Source: JAKSCF01 sp028279945
GTDB lineage: Bacteria > Bacillota > Clostridia > Peptostreptococcales > JAAYPU01
Assembly: GCA_028279945.1 (NCBI GenBank)
Contig: JANQMT010000046.1
Span: 1 to 28,935 of the forward strand
Length of the DNA stretch: 28,935 nt
Direction: 5' to 3'
Below are positions 14,286 through 22,079 of this stretch, piece after piece; within the stretch, counting starts at the first letter, position 1; each line of letters starts with the position of its first letter. The notes under the pieces were generated by a model, which did no database searches, was not told the DNA's origin, and saw only the letters and a list, made by a program, of their open reading frames with translations. The translations under genes and the position numbers were made by a program.

Positions 14286-15171
14286 ATCATTACCATATAC
14301 ATTGAAGCAAGCGTTTAAACAGATTATAAGAAATAGAAATATGTGTACCGCTTCTGTGTTTTCTATTACTTCTATGCTATTAATTCTAGGTCTCTTTTTT
14401 ATCATAGTTGTTAATATAAACATGTTGGCACAATATGCACAATCTCAATTTGATACGATTGAAATTTACTTGGAAGATAATCTGTCTGATAATACGATAT
14501 ATGAAATGAATGAAACACTAGAAGGATTACAAGGTGTTAAGGAAGTAACCTATATCAACAAAGAGCAGGCTTTAAAAATATTAAAGGCCAGATGGAAAGA
14601 CAACGGATACCTGCTTGACGGATTAGAATATAATCCTTTTCCCAGGTCTTTTAGAATTGAATTTGAAAATTTACAAGACGCAGATATGATTGTATCAAAG
14701 ATACAAGGCATGCAGGGAATCGAAACCATAAAGTACTATAAGAGCATAGTGGATAAGCTTTTGAATATAACAGGATTTATTCAAATGACCGGAATGGTCC
14801 TAATAGCTATCCTGATTATTATATCCATTGTGATTGTAGCCAATACAGTTAAACTAACCGTAAGTGCTCGGGAACGTGAAATTAGTATTATGAAATATGT
14901 TGGTGCAACCAATTGGTTCATCAGAGGGCCTTTTTTTGTAGAGGGTATCGTCATTGGACTTATTGGTGCCGGTGTTTCTGTAGCATTGCTTAACATTGGT
15001 TACCAAAAAATAGTTGAAGCCTTTGCGACAGAAGCCCTTGTAATGTTTTCTATCAGCTTAGTGCCTAAGGATTTCCTAATAGGAAATTTAATCTGGATTT
15101 TTATTAGCTTAGGTGTAGGAATTGGTTCATTGGGAAGTATTTTATCCATGAGAAGATTCTTGGATACTTAA
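14278..15171 (+). CDS. ftsX: Cell-division protein FtsX
   Basis: 297-residue membrane protein with four predicted helices: one near the N-terminus (SVFSITSMLLILGLFFIIVV), then an extracellular domain (about 50-160) with the typical SQFDTIEIYLEDN strand, then helices around 170-190, 220-240 and 265-285. The cytoplasmic loop VSAREREISIMKYVGATNWFIRGPF is the classic FtsX signature that contacts FtsE. The extracellular domain would bind the coiled coil of the M23 hydrolase encoded next. The start overlaps the ftsE end, and AGAGAGGAG lies upstream inside ftsE. Confidence 0.96.
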   Translation: MFKSLPYTLKQAFKQIIRNRNMCTASVFSITSMLLILGLFFIIVVNINMLAQYAQSQFDTIEIYLEDNLSDNTIYEMNETLEGLQGVKEVTYINKEQALKILKARWKDNGYLLDGLEYNPFPRSFRIEFENLQDADMIVSKIQGMQGIETIKYYKSIVDKLLNITGFIQMTGMVLIAILIIISIVIVANTVKLTVSAREREISIMKYVGATNWFIRGPFFVEGIVIGLIGAGVSVALLNIGYQKIVEAFATEALVMFSISLVPKDFLIGNLIWIFISLGVGIGSLGSILSMRRFLDT

Positions 15172-15194
15172 AAATGGTTAAAGGGGGACTACAT

Positions 15195-16322
15195 ATGAAT
15201 AAAATTATGACTTATTCACTCACATTAATACTCATTTTTTCACTGTCTTTATCATCCTTAATTTTTGCAACTAATGTAGAAAATGATCAAAAAGAATTAA
15301 ATAGTATTAGTGACAGAATAGAAGATGTAAAAGATTTATTGACGCAGGGACAAAAAAAGGAAAAATCGCTTTCTGAACAAATTAGTGATCTAGAGAAAAA
15401 AATCGAAGCCACAGAAAAAGAAATAAAAAGCATTCAAAGTGATATAAGACAGACAGAAGGTAAAATAAGTGAGACTGTGCAGAAGCTGGAAGAAACCCAA
15501 GATGAGATAGATCATAAGAATGATGTTTTAAATGCCAGATTAAGGGTCATGTATAAAAACGGTGAAGTTGGGTTAGTGGAAGTACTTTTAGGATCTGCGG
15601 ATTTTCAAGAATTGATGAACAACATTGACATGGTGAAGCGAGTTTACGAACAAGACGTAGAACTTTTGAAATACCTTAAAACCAAATACTCAGAAATTGA
15701 TTTGCAAAAAATGAATTTAGAAAACTTAAGGAATGACTTGACTTCCCAAAGGAATAATGAAAAAACTAAGCAAGTAGAACTACAAGTGAGCAGAGGCGAA
15801 GCTGCGGAACTTAGAGCAGCTGTAAAGAAAGACAATAACCAACTGGAAAAACAGATTGATGAATTAAATGAGTATGCAAAAGAACTGGCAGAAAAAATTC
15901 GTCAAGCTCAGTCTAGTCAAGCTTATGTTGGAGGCACTTTAACGTGGCCTGCTCCGGGATCCTCACGTATTACATCACCCTTTGGGTATAGGATTCACCC
16001 TATATTAAAAGTAAAAAAATTCCATACCGGTATTGATATAGGAGTACCATCAAACTCTACGATAGTGGCCGTTAATGATGGTGTAGTGATTCATTCTAAC
16101 TGGCTTGGGGGATATGGAAAAGTGGTTATGATTGACCATGGCGGAGGTATCGTTACTTTATATGCACATAACAATTCGTTGTTAGTCAAAGTAGGCCAGC
16201 AAGTTACAAAAGGACAAGCCATTACTAAATCGGGCAGTACAGGAAATTCTACAGGGCCGCATCTCCACTTTGAAGTAAGAGAAAATGGTGATTATGTAGA
16301 TCCAATGACACATTTAAAATAG
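15195..16322 (+). CDS. Secreted murein hydrolase of the EnvC/M23 type, FtsEX partner
   Basis: 375 residues. A signal peptide (1-25, MNKIMTYSLTLILIFSLSLS then SLIFA) leads to a long coiled coil (about 30-225, rich in E, K, Q and L heptads). A short linker follows, then an M23/LytM peptidase (about 255-375). The zinc site is complete: FHTGIDIG gives H277 and D281, YAHN gives H325, and GPHLHFE gives H356 and H358, so unlike E. coli EnvC it should cut peptidoglycan itself. The frame opens at 15174, but the ATG at 15195 has AAGGGGGA upstream and starts a proper signal peptide. The gene lies 23 bases after ftsX. The coiled coil is the part expected to dock on FtsX. Confidence 0.9.
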   Translation: MNKIMTYSLTLILIFSLSLSSLIFATNVENDQKELNSISDRIEDVKDLLTQGQKKEKSLSEQISDLEKKIEATEKEIKSIQSDIRQTEGKISETVQKLEETQDEIDHKNDVLNARLRVMYKNGEVGLVEVLLGSADFQELMNNIDMVKRVYEQDVELLKYLKTKYSEIDLQKMNLENLRNDLTSQRNNEKTKQVELQVSRGEAAELRAAVKKDNNQLEKQIDELNEYAKELAEKIRQAQSSQAYVGGTLTWPAPGSSRITSPFGYRIHPILKVKKFHTGIDIGVPSNSTIVAVNDGVVIHSNWLGGYGKVVMIDHGGGIVTLYAHNNSLLVKVGQQVTKGQAITKSGSTGNSTGPHLHFEVRENGDYVDPMTHLK

Positions 16323-16380
16323 TGATACCGGGGATTTAAAATCTATCTGGTGTTGTACAAAATACTATGTTTGATTCAAT

Positions 16381-16415
16381 TTAGGGCGTATTATAATACG
16401 CCCTAAGATATTTTT
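16381..16415 (+). terminator. Rho-independent terminator, perfect 26-bp palindrome
   Basis: Positions 16381-16406 are fully self-complementary (TTAGGGCGTATTA and its exact complement), giving a G-C-rich stem, followed four bases later by TTTTT. It ends the ftsE-ftsX-hydrolase transcript 58 bases after the stop. Confidence 0.88.
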
Positions 16416-16425
16416 GAAACTTCCA

Positions 16426-16454
16426 TTGATAACAGAGATGATAACAAGTACAAT
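16426..16454 (+). promoter_or_regulatory. Promoter of recJ
   Basis: TTGATA at 16426-16431, 17-base spacer, TACAAT at 16449-16454. It lies directly after the preceding terminator and 61 bases before the recJ start, so recJ is a separate transcription unit. Confidence 0.65.
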
Positions 16455-16515
16455 AAAGGTTAGTTATCCGCTTATTCATATCATAACATGGATAAGTTTT
16501 TTAGGAGGTGTCATA

Positions 16516-18252
16516 ATGAATAAGAAATGGTTATTATACTCTGAAGATAATGATGACAATCAACTCTTAAATGAAAATATACCACCATTGATGACAAAAA
16601 TTCTAAATATGAAAGGAATTATTAATCCGAAAGATATGGTGGACTTTTTGTCTAATAAACCTAAAAAGACGTATGACCCTTTTTTAATGAAAAATATGAA
16701 TGAGGTTGTAGAAGTTGTTTTAAATGCCATTAATAATAAGAAAACTATATGCATATATGGAGATTATGATGTAGATGGTTTATCTAGTGTCTCCTTGATG
16801 ATGCAGCTATTATTTCAGATGACATCCCACTGTTTTTACTATATCCCTTCTCGATTTGAAGAAGGTTATGGATTGAATAAAGATGCATTAAAGAGTATTA
16901 AAGAAGATGGAGCGGATTTGGTCATTACAGTAGATTGTGGAAGCGTTTCGGTAGACGAAGTGGATTATGCAAAAAATATAGGTTTGGATATCATTGTTAC
17001 GGACCATCACAATACAGGGGAAAGGCTGCCGGATTGTCTAATACTCAATCCTAAACAACAAGATTGCTTATACCCTTATAAAGATCTTTGTGGATGTGGT
17101 GTAGCATTTAAGCTTGCTCAAGCGATACAAAGAAAGGCACAGCTGCCTAAGCGTATATTGAATGAGCTTTTGGATTTAGTGGCAATCGCTACCGTTGCAG
17201 ATATTGTGCCCCTGCTGGATGAAAATAGAACATTGGTAAAGTATGGACTTGTACAAATCAACAAAACAAGACGTAAAGGGTTAAGAGCATTAATAGAAGG
17301 TGTAGGATTAAAGAACAAAAATATCAGTGCATACCATATTGCTTATATTATCGGTCCGCATCTAAACGCCGGAGGAAGAATCGATACAGCAAAAGCAGGT
17401 GTTGAGCTGTTTCTTTCTGAAAATGAAGCAGATATCAATGGCCATACAAGACTGCTAATAGAACTGAATCGACAAAGAAAAAATTTACAAGAGCAAGGGT
17501 TTAAAAAATGCAAGCAAATAGTAGAAGAACAGCACATGGATGATTTGTTCTTAGTCATAGATTCAGGCGATATTCATGAAGGCGTAACAGGTATAATCGC
17601 TTCAAAGATAAAAGAAAAGTTTTTCCGTCCAACTGTTATTGTAACCCAATCTCACACAAAGGGTTTATTAAAAGGAACAGGTAGAAGCATTCCGGCTATA
17701 GATATTTATCAAGAAATAAAAAAAGTAGAACACTTAATGATTAAGTTTGGAGGCCATAAAGGTGCGTGCGGATTTACCATAGATGCATTCAACGTAGCAA
17801 AGCTGCGAGCGGGTCTTAACCACGAGATGAAACAAATCCATAATATACATCCTGAGCATTTTGTTCATGAAATCACTATAGCATCTCAGCTGGAGCTTGA
17901 CCAAGTCACCATGGAATTAATCGAACAGCTTAACCAATTAGAACCTTATGGACATAAGAACGAAAAGCCCTTTTTTGTTATTCGGAATTTATTTGTAAGA
18001 AATATATTTTATATGGGCGAAAGCAAACAGCATATTAAGCTGAGATGCGAAGATCAGATGGGCAATATATTAGAAGCCATTGCCTTTAATATGAGTGAAT
18101 ACTGGAATCAGTTACATATAACCGACCAATGTATAGATATTGTTGGGTTTGTTGAAATCAATGAATATAATAATATGAAAAAAATTCAATTTTTAATGGC
18201 TGATATTAAGAGGTCATCTCACGAAAATCTTTTAATTGAAAGTGTCATATAG
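16516..18252 (+). CDS. recJ: Single-stranded-DNA exonuclease RecJ
   Basis: 578 residues. RecJ degrades single-stranded DNA 5'-3' in recombination, mismatch and base-excision repair. The DHH domain motifs are present in order: CIYGDYDVDGLSS, VDCGSVSVDE, IIVTDHHNTGE (the DHH itself) and NPKQQDCLYPYKDLCGCGVAFKL; then HLNAGGRIDTA, the DHHA1 motif KFGGHKGACGFTI and a C-terminal OB-like part. The open frame extends to 16414, inside the terminator region. AGGAGG at 16503-16508 sits seven bases before ATG 16516, which is therefore the start. The length matches shorter clostridial RecJ proteins without the long C-terminal extension found in some Bacilli. Confidence 0.94.
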   Translation: MNKKWLLYSEDNDDNQLLNENIPPLMTKILNMKGIINPKDMVDFLSNKPKKTYDPFLMKNMNEVVEVVLNAINNKKTICIYGDYDVDGLSSVSLMMQLLFQMTSHCFYYIPSRFEEGYGLNKDALKSIKEDGADLVITVDCGSVSVDEVDYAKNIGLDIIVTDHHNTGERLPDCLILNPKQQDCLYPYKDLCGCGVAFKLAQAIQRKAQLPKRILNELLDLVAIATVADIVPLLDENRTLVKYGLVQINKTRRKGLRALIEGVGLKNKNISAYHIAYIIGPHLNAGGRIDTAKAGVELFLSENEADINGHTRLLIELNRQRKNLQEQGFKKCKQIVEEQHMDDLFLVIDSGDIHEGVTGIIASKIKEKFFRPTVIVTQSHTKGLLKGTGRSIPAIDIYQEIKKVEHLMIKFGGHKGACGFTIDAFNVAKLRAGLNHEMKQIHNIHPEHFVHEITIASQLELDQVTMELIEQLNQLEPYGHKNEKPFFVIRNLFVRNIFYMGESKQHIKLRCEDQMGNILEAIAFNMSEYWNQLHITDQCIDIVGFVEINEYNNMKKIQFLMADIKRSSHENLLIESVI

Positions 18253-18280
18253 AAATAATACTTGTAAAAACTATTATTTT
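18253..18280 (+). terminator. Weak A-T hairpin after recJ
   Basis: AAATAATA at 18253-18260 pairs with TATTATTT at 18272-18279 (11-base loop), with one further T. It begins directly at the recJ stop. The all-A-T stem makes it a poor terminator, and it overlaps the next promoter. Confidence 0.35.
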
Positions 18281-18306
18281 ACTTATATTAATATTAATCT
18301 TATAAT
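18279..18306 (+). promoter_or_regulatory. Promoter of the S41 peptidase gene
   Basis: TTACTT at 18279-18284, 16-base spacer, TATAAT at 18301-18306, 46 bases before the start codon. A second TATAAT near 18334 has no matching -35. Confidence 0.5.
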
Positions 18307-18352
18307 AAAATAATATAGGTAGTAGGTAATAGATATAATGTGAGGTAAGATA

Positions 18353-19564
18353 ATGATAAGTAAGAAAAAGACTGCTGTAATTATAATTATTGCTATGATA
18401 GTATCTTCTGTGTCAACATTTGCAATAATGACTTTTGTACCCTTTCAAGGCAAAGTGCTCATCACGGAACAAGATTATATAAACTATAAATATATTTTAA
18501 AAGAATATGGAAAGCTGTTTGAACTTCGCCAATATATTGAAGAATTTTACTATGTTCCGGTAGATGGTGAAAAGTTAAAAACAGGCATGTATAAAGGGCT
18601 TTTTAAAGGCACCGGTGACAAATATTCTGCTTATTTTACAAAAGAAGAATATGACGAAATTATGCTGTCTACTCAAGGTGAATACCAAGGGATTGGCGTG
18701 ATTGTCACACCGGCAGAAGATGGTTATATTACAGTAGTAGCACCTTTTGAAGATACACCTGCTCATCGGGCTGGAATAATAAGCGGTGATAAAATAGTGA
18801 AAATTGATGGAGAAGAATATAATGCGGATCAGTTAAATTTAGCTGTGTCTAAAATGCGCGGCGAACCGGGAACTTCTGTACATATTACCATAATGAGAGA
18901 TGGAGAAGATTCGTTAATTGAGCTGGATATATTACGTGCCAATGTAAAAATGAAATCTGTTAAATCTGAAATGTTGGATAGTAACATTGGATATATTAGA
19001 ATTACATCCTTCGATGATAAGACTTCTGATGAATTCAAAAATCATTTGAGAGATTTACAATTAAAAAATATTGAAGGATTGGTGATAGACTTAAGAGACA
19101 ATCCGGGAGGATTAGTCAATGAGTGTTTAGAGATAGCGGATATGCTAATGGGAAAAGATGTGATTGTCTATACTGAAGATGGAAAGGGTAATAAAGAATA
19201 CCATGAATCCGATAGAGATCAAATCAATATTCCCTATGCGATTTTAGTTAATGGAGGATCGGCAAGTTCTTCTGAAATCCTTTCAGCAGGTGTTAAGGAT
19301 GCAGGAGCCGGAACGCTTATCGGAACACAAACCTATGGAAAAGGAATTATACAAAGAATTGTGCCTTTAAACGATGGTGACGGTATCGAATTAACGGTTG
19401 CACAATACTTCTCACCAAAAGGCAATAGCATACATGGAATAGGTGTAGAACCGGATATTATAGTAGAAATAGATTATGAACAGCTGGAAGATGGCATACT
19501 AACCAAAGAAAATGATCCACAGCTAATGAAAGCACTAGAAGTTTTATATCAACAAATCTATTAA
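18353..19564 (+). CDS. C-terminal processing peptidase, S41 (CtpA) family
   Basis: 403 residues. An N-terminal signal anchor (about 8-28) puts the enzyme outside the membrane. A substrate-entry helical region (about 45-100) is followed by a PDZ domain (about 105-195, YQGIGVIVTP ... AGIISGDKIVKIDG) and the S41 protease core. The Ser-Lys dyad is S305 in VNGGSASSSEI and K330 in QTYGKGI, 25 residues apart as in E. coli Prc. There is no C-terminal peptidoglycan-binding domain. GAGGTAAG precedes the ATG. Such proteases often follow ftsEX and an M23 hydrolase in Clostridia and may clip the hydrolase or other envelope proteins; here recJ lies in between. Confidence 0.93.
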   Translation: MISKKKTAVIIIIAMIVSSVSTFAIMTFVPFQGKVLITEQDYINYKYILKEYGKLFELRQYIEEFYYVPVDGEKLKTGMYKGLFKGTGDKYSAYFTKEEYDEIMLSTQGEYQGIGVIVTPAEDGYITVVAPFEDTPAHRAGIISGDKIVKIDGEEYNADQLNLAVSKMRGEPGTSVHITIMRDGEDSLIELDILRANVKMKSVKSEMLDSNIGYIRITSFDDKTSDEFKNHLRDLQLKNIEGLVIDLRDNPGGLVNECLEIADMLMGKDVIVYTEDGKGNKEYHESDRDQINIPYAILVNGGSASSSEILSAGVKDAGAGTLIGTQTYGKGIIQRIVPLNDGDGIELTVAQYFSPKGNSIHGIGVEPDIIVEIDYEQLEDGILTKENDPQLMKALEVLYQQIY

Positions 19565-19589
19565 AAATCAATAACGAACAATTAATTAA

Positions 19590-19641
19590 AAGGGGCTGTT
19601 GCATTAGCAAATAAATTTGCTTGTGCAAAGCCCTTTTTTTT
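19590..19641. terminator. Bidirectional Rho-independent terminator
   Basis: Long hairpin: AAGGG...C, TTGCA and AGCAAAT on the left pair with ATTTGCT, TGCAA and GCCCTT on the right, around AA. On the plus strand a run of eight T follows, ending the S41 peptidase transcript. On the minus strand TTTT follows, ending the SBBP gene. It lies between the two convergent genes. Confidence 0.88.
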
Positions 19642-19719
19642 GTGAATTAAATGTTTCTCCAATCGATCATCTTCTGGTATTGTTATTTTACAAAATTTCT
19701 GTTAGGTTGTATATGTGTA

Positions 19720-21822
19720 CTAACACGTATTAAGCTTTGTTACAAATGCATCCGTATTCCCAGCCAGTGTGGGCTGAAAAGCACCGGGATATGAAGGTGA
19801 AGTTGGAAAATTGGTTGAATTCGTTGACCCTGTTACATAGGCATTGCCATCATTATCTGCCGCTATGCTCAAGCCTCTATCGTCACCGTTTCCCCCAAGA
19901 TAGGTGGAATAAATCAGTGAAGCCGATGAGTTGAACTTTGATATAAATGCATCTCGAGGGCCTTCAAGAGATGGTTGAACTGCGCCTGAAATGATTGGAA
20001 AATTGGTTGAATTAGTCTCCCCTGTTATATAGACGTTGCCTGAGATATCTAAGTCTATACCAATGCCTTCATCAAAATTACTGCCTCCAAGATAGGTGGA
20101 GAAAATCAAAGCGTTTCCTGCAGCATTCAGCTTGGTTACAAATACATCTCTCTCTCCTGCCAGCGTGGGCTGAAAAGCACCGGGAGTAGTTGGAAAATTA
20201 GTTGAATTTGTTGACCCTGTTACATGGGCATTGCCGGCATTATCCACCGCTATACCTCTAGCGGAATCCAAACCGTTTCCCCCAAGATAGGTAGAGTATA
20301 CCAGCGCCGTACCGGTAGTATTTAACGCTGTAACAAATGCACTCTGACTTCCACTGAGACTTGTTTGAAAAGCACCGGCAGAAGTTGGAAAATTGGTTGA
20401 ACGGGTACCTCCTGTTACATAAGCATTACCGGTAGTATTGACTGAGATTCCTTCTCCATTATCGATGCCGCTTCCCCCAAGATAGGTGGAATAAATTAAA
20501 GCACTTCCTGTAGCATTCAGCTTGGTTACAAATGCATCTCTAATTCCTGCAAGTACCGTCTGAAAAGCACCGGGAGTAGTTGGAAAATTGGTTGAATCCG
20601 TTTCTCCTGTTACATAGGCATTGCCCACATTGTCAATGGTTATGCCTATACCGATATCTAGTGGACCAGATCCCCCAAGATAGGTGGAGTAAACCAAAGC
20701 GGTTCCTGTGGCATTCAGCTTGGTTATAAATGCATCTCTAATTCCTGCAAGTACCGTCTGAAAAGCACCGGGAGTAGTTGGAAAATTGGTTGAATTCGTT
20801 GACCCGGTTACATAGGCATTGCCGGCATTATCCACCGCTATGTGATTACTTATATCTCTAGCATTTCCGCCAAGATAGGTGGAATAAATTAGGCCTGTTC
20901 CGGTAGAATTTAACTTTGTTACAGCAACGTCTTCTGTGCCTCCTCCAAACGTCGGCTGAAATACACCTGCAGTGGTTGGAAAATCAGTTGAAAAAGTCTG
21001 CGTTGTCACATAGGCACTACCCGTAGTATCTATTGCTATGCCAAAAGCCTGATCTGAATTGGTTCCCCCAAGATAGGTGGAGTAAATAAGCCCCGGATCG
21101 ATAACAATAATGTTATTTGGGTTATAACCCTTTTCAATCTCAAAGCCGACAGTACTTTTATGATGGTTCAGTATGAATTTGCTATCTACGGATACCTTTT
21201 GACCTTTAATCTCCTGATAGCTTATGGGATGTTCATCTCTTAAAGTTCCCAGCTCATTATGGATTAATAAGTCACCGCTTTCATCTATTGATATATCCTC
21301 TGCGCCTTCATATTTTACTTGGATATCTTTAACATCTCCTTTAGGATGTACTGTAAACTCATACTTTAACCGGTCCTTTCCCCCGTAAAATACTAAATCT
21401 ATACCCTGCCACAGCTCTTTATAAATGACTTTTTCATAAACAGGTACATCCGTATACCATTTTTTAGGATCCGTCCCTTTCATATAATTTACTTTTCCGG
21501 TTCCCTTTACCAAGCCTTCTATCTTTACCTTTGGATTGGCGTCAATAAACCTAAGTTTCAATACGCCTTCTTTTGAGTTTTCATTCATATCTTTGGTCTT
21601 ATCTTTAATAAATCTTAGGGCAACTTCGTTTTGAGTAAAATAAACCCCAAAGTTTTTGCCTGCAGTATAATATTTAACTTTTGAATTCATTTGTCCGTTA
21701 TTTCTGATAAAAGTCATCTGCATGTTGTTTAAGTTATTCATAACCTTCTGTTTCTCATCCATGGGAATTTTCGTAGAGTCTCCATTCCTTCCCACATTTT
21801 GTCTTTCAAATGCTAAAGCCAA
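19720..21822 (-). CDS. SBBP-repeat beta-propeller protein
   Basis: 700 residues. The N-terminal domain (about 20-245) is of the kind that precedes SBBP repeats (FIRNNGQMNSKVKYYTAGKNFGVYFTQNEVALRF, LWQGIDLVFYG, LKYEFTVHPKGDVKDIQVKYEGA given as landmarks, split here by their own blocks). Seven repeats follow, each opening with L(I/V)(Y/F)STYLGG and holding AYVTG.T.STNFPTTPGAFQ and AFVTKLN; seven units suit a seven-bladed propeller. The start is a TTG (21822) nine bases after AAGGAG; no better ATG exists nearby. There is no signal peptide or anchor, which is odd for a family often found at the cell surface. The protein ends right at a repeat boundary (FVTKLNTC). Base composition looks richer in G+C than the neighbours. 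No specific function is known. Confidence 0.85.
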   Translation of the reverse strand: MALAFERQNVGRNGDSTKIPMDEKQKVMNNLNNMQMTFIRNNGQMNSKVKYYTAGKNFGVYFTQNEVALRFIKDKTKDMNENSKEGVLKLRFIDANPKVKIEGLVKGTGKVNYMKGTDPKKWYTDVPVYEKVIYKELWQGIDLVFYGGKDRLKYEFTVHPKGDVKDIQVKYEGAEDISIDESGDLLIHNELGTLRDEHPISYQEIKGQKVSVDSKFILNHHKSTVGFEIEKGYNPNNIIVIDPGLIYSTYLGGTNSDQAFGIAIDTTGSAYVTTQTFSTDFPTTAGVFQPTFGGGTEDVAVTKLNSTGTGLIYSTYLGGNARDISNHIAVDNAGNAYVTGSTNSTNFPTTPGAFQTVLAGIRDAFITKLNATGTALVYSTYLGGSGPLDIGIGITIDNVGNAYVTGETDSTNFPTTPGAFQTVLAGIRDAFVTKLNATGSALIYSTYLGGSGIDNGEGISVNTTGNAYVTGGTRSTNFPTSAGAFQTSLSGSQSAFVTALNTTGTALVYSTYLGGNGLDSARGIAVDNAGNAHVTGSTNSTNFPTTPGAFQPTLAGERDVFVTKLNAAGNALIFSTYLGGSNFDEGIGIDLDISGNVYITGETNSTNFPIISGAVQPSLEGPRDAFISKFNSSASLIYSTYLGGNGDDRGLSIAADNDGNAYVTGSTNSTNFPTSPSYPGAFQPTLAGNTDAFVTKLNTC
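19725..21085 (-). repeat. Seven tandem coding repeats of about 195 bp
   Basis: The motif encoding YSTYLGG recurs, read on the plus strand as CCAAGATAGGTGGA or a near copy, at about 19895, 20087, 20282, 20477, 20675, 20870 and 21068: spacings of 192, 195, 195, 198, 195 and 198, all multiples of three. Units near 20515-20600 and 20710-20795 are almost identical over some 75 bases, suggesting recent duplication or gene conversion. Confidence 0.85.
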
Positions 21823-21897
21823 TAAAGCTCACTCCTTAATTAAATTTTCTAATACACCTTTTACATAATATGTAGTATTCATAGTAAATGATTGTAG

Positions 21898-21934
21898 TTA
21901 CGAAATTTTTCTGGAAAATTTTGTCGTAATTTTT
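21898..21934 (+). terminator. Terminator-like hairpin in the divergent SBBP / 5'-nucleotidase gap
   Basis: TTACGAAATTTTTC at 21898-21911 pairs, with a two-base bulge, with GAAAATTTTGTCGTAA at 21914-21929 and is followed by TTTTT. There is no plus-strand gene just upstream for it to end, so it may block antisense transcription from the SBBP gene side. Confidence 0.4.
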
Positions 21935-22079
21935 GGCATAATCTCTGTTTTAGGAATTAACCATGTAGGGAACCTGTCCCCTATAAAAACAGTCACATTT
22001 ATACGGTTCTTCTGAATAAATTAAAAAGAAGCGTTTTTATAGAGTGGACTTTTTAATGATTAAAGGAAGGGAAAACTAA

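Noticed and set aside
19590..19641. Insertion-sequence end (GGGGCTGTTGCA resembles some IS termini)
   Set aside because: Both arms and the flanking T-runs make a complete terminator between convergent genes, and there is no transposase or target duplication.
19725..21085. CRISPR-like or non-coding tandem repeat array
   Set aside because: Unit lengths are multiples of three, the minus-strand frame is open throughout and the units encode the SBBP motif.
21930..21952. Second sigma-54-like sequence (TTGGCATAATCTCTGTTT)
   Set aside because: The GG is followed after ten bases by GT instead of GC, there are no upstream dyads, and it overlaps the tail of a hairpin.
21965..21983. Short palindrome AGGGAACCTGTCCCCT as a mobile repeat
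   Set aside because: Only one copy is visible in the window, so a repeat family cannot be claimed.
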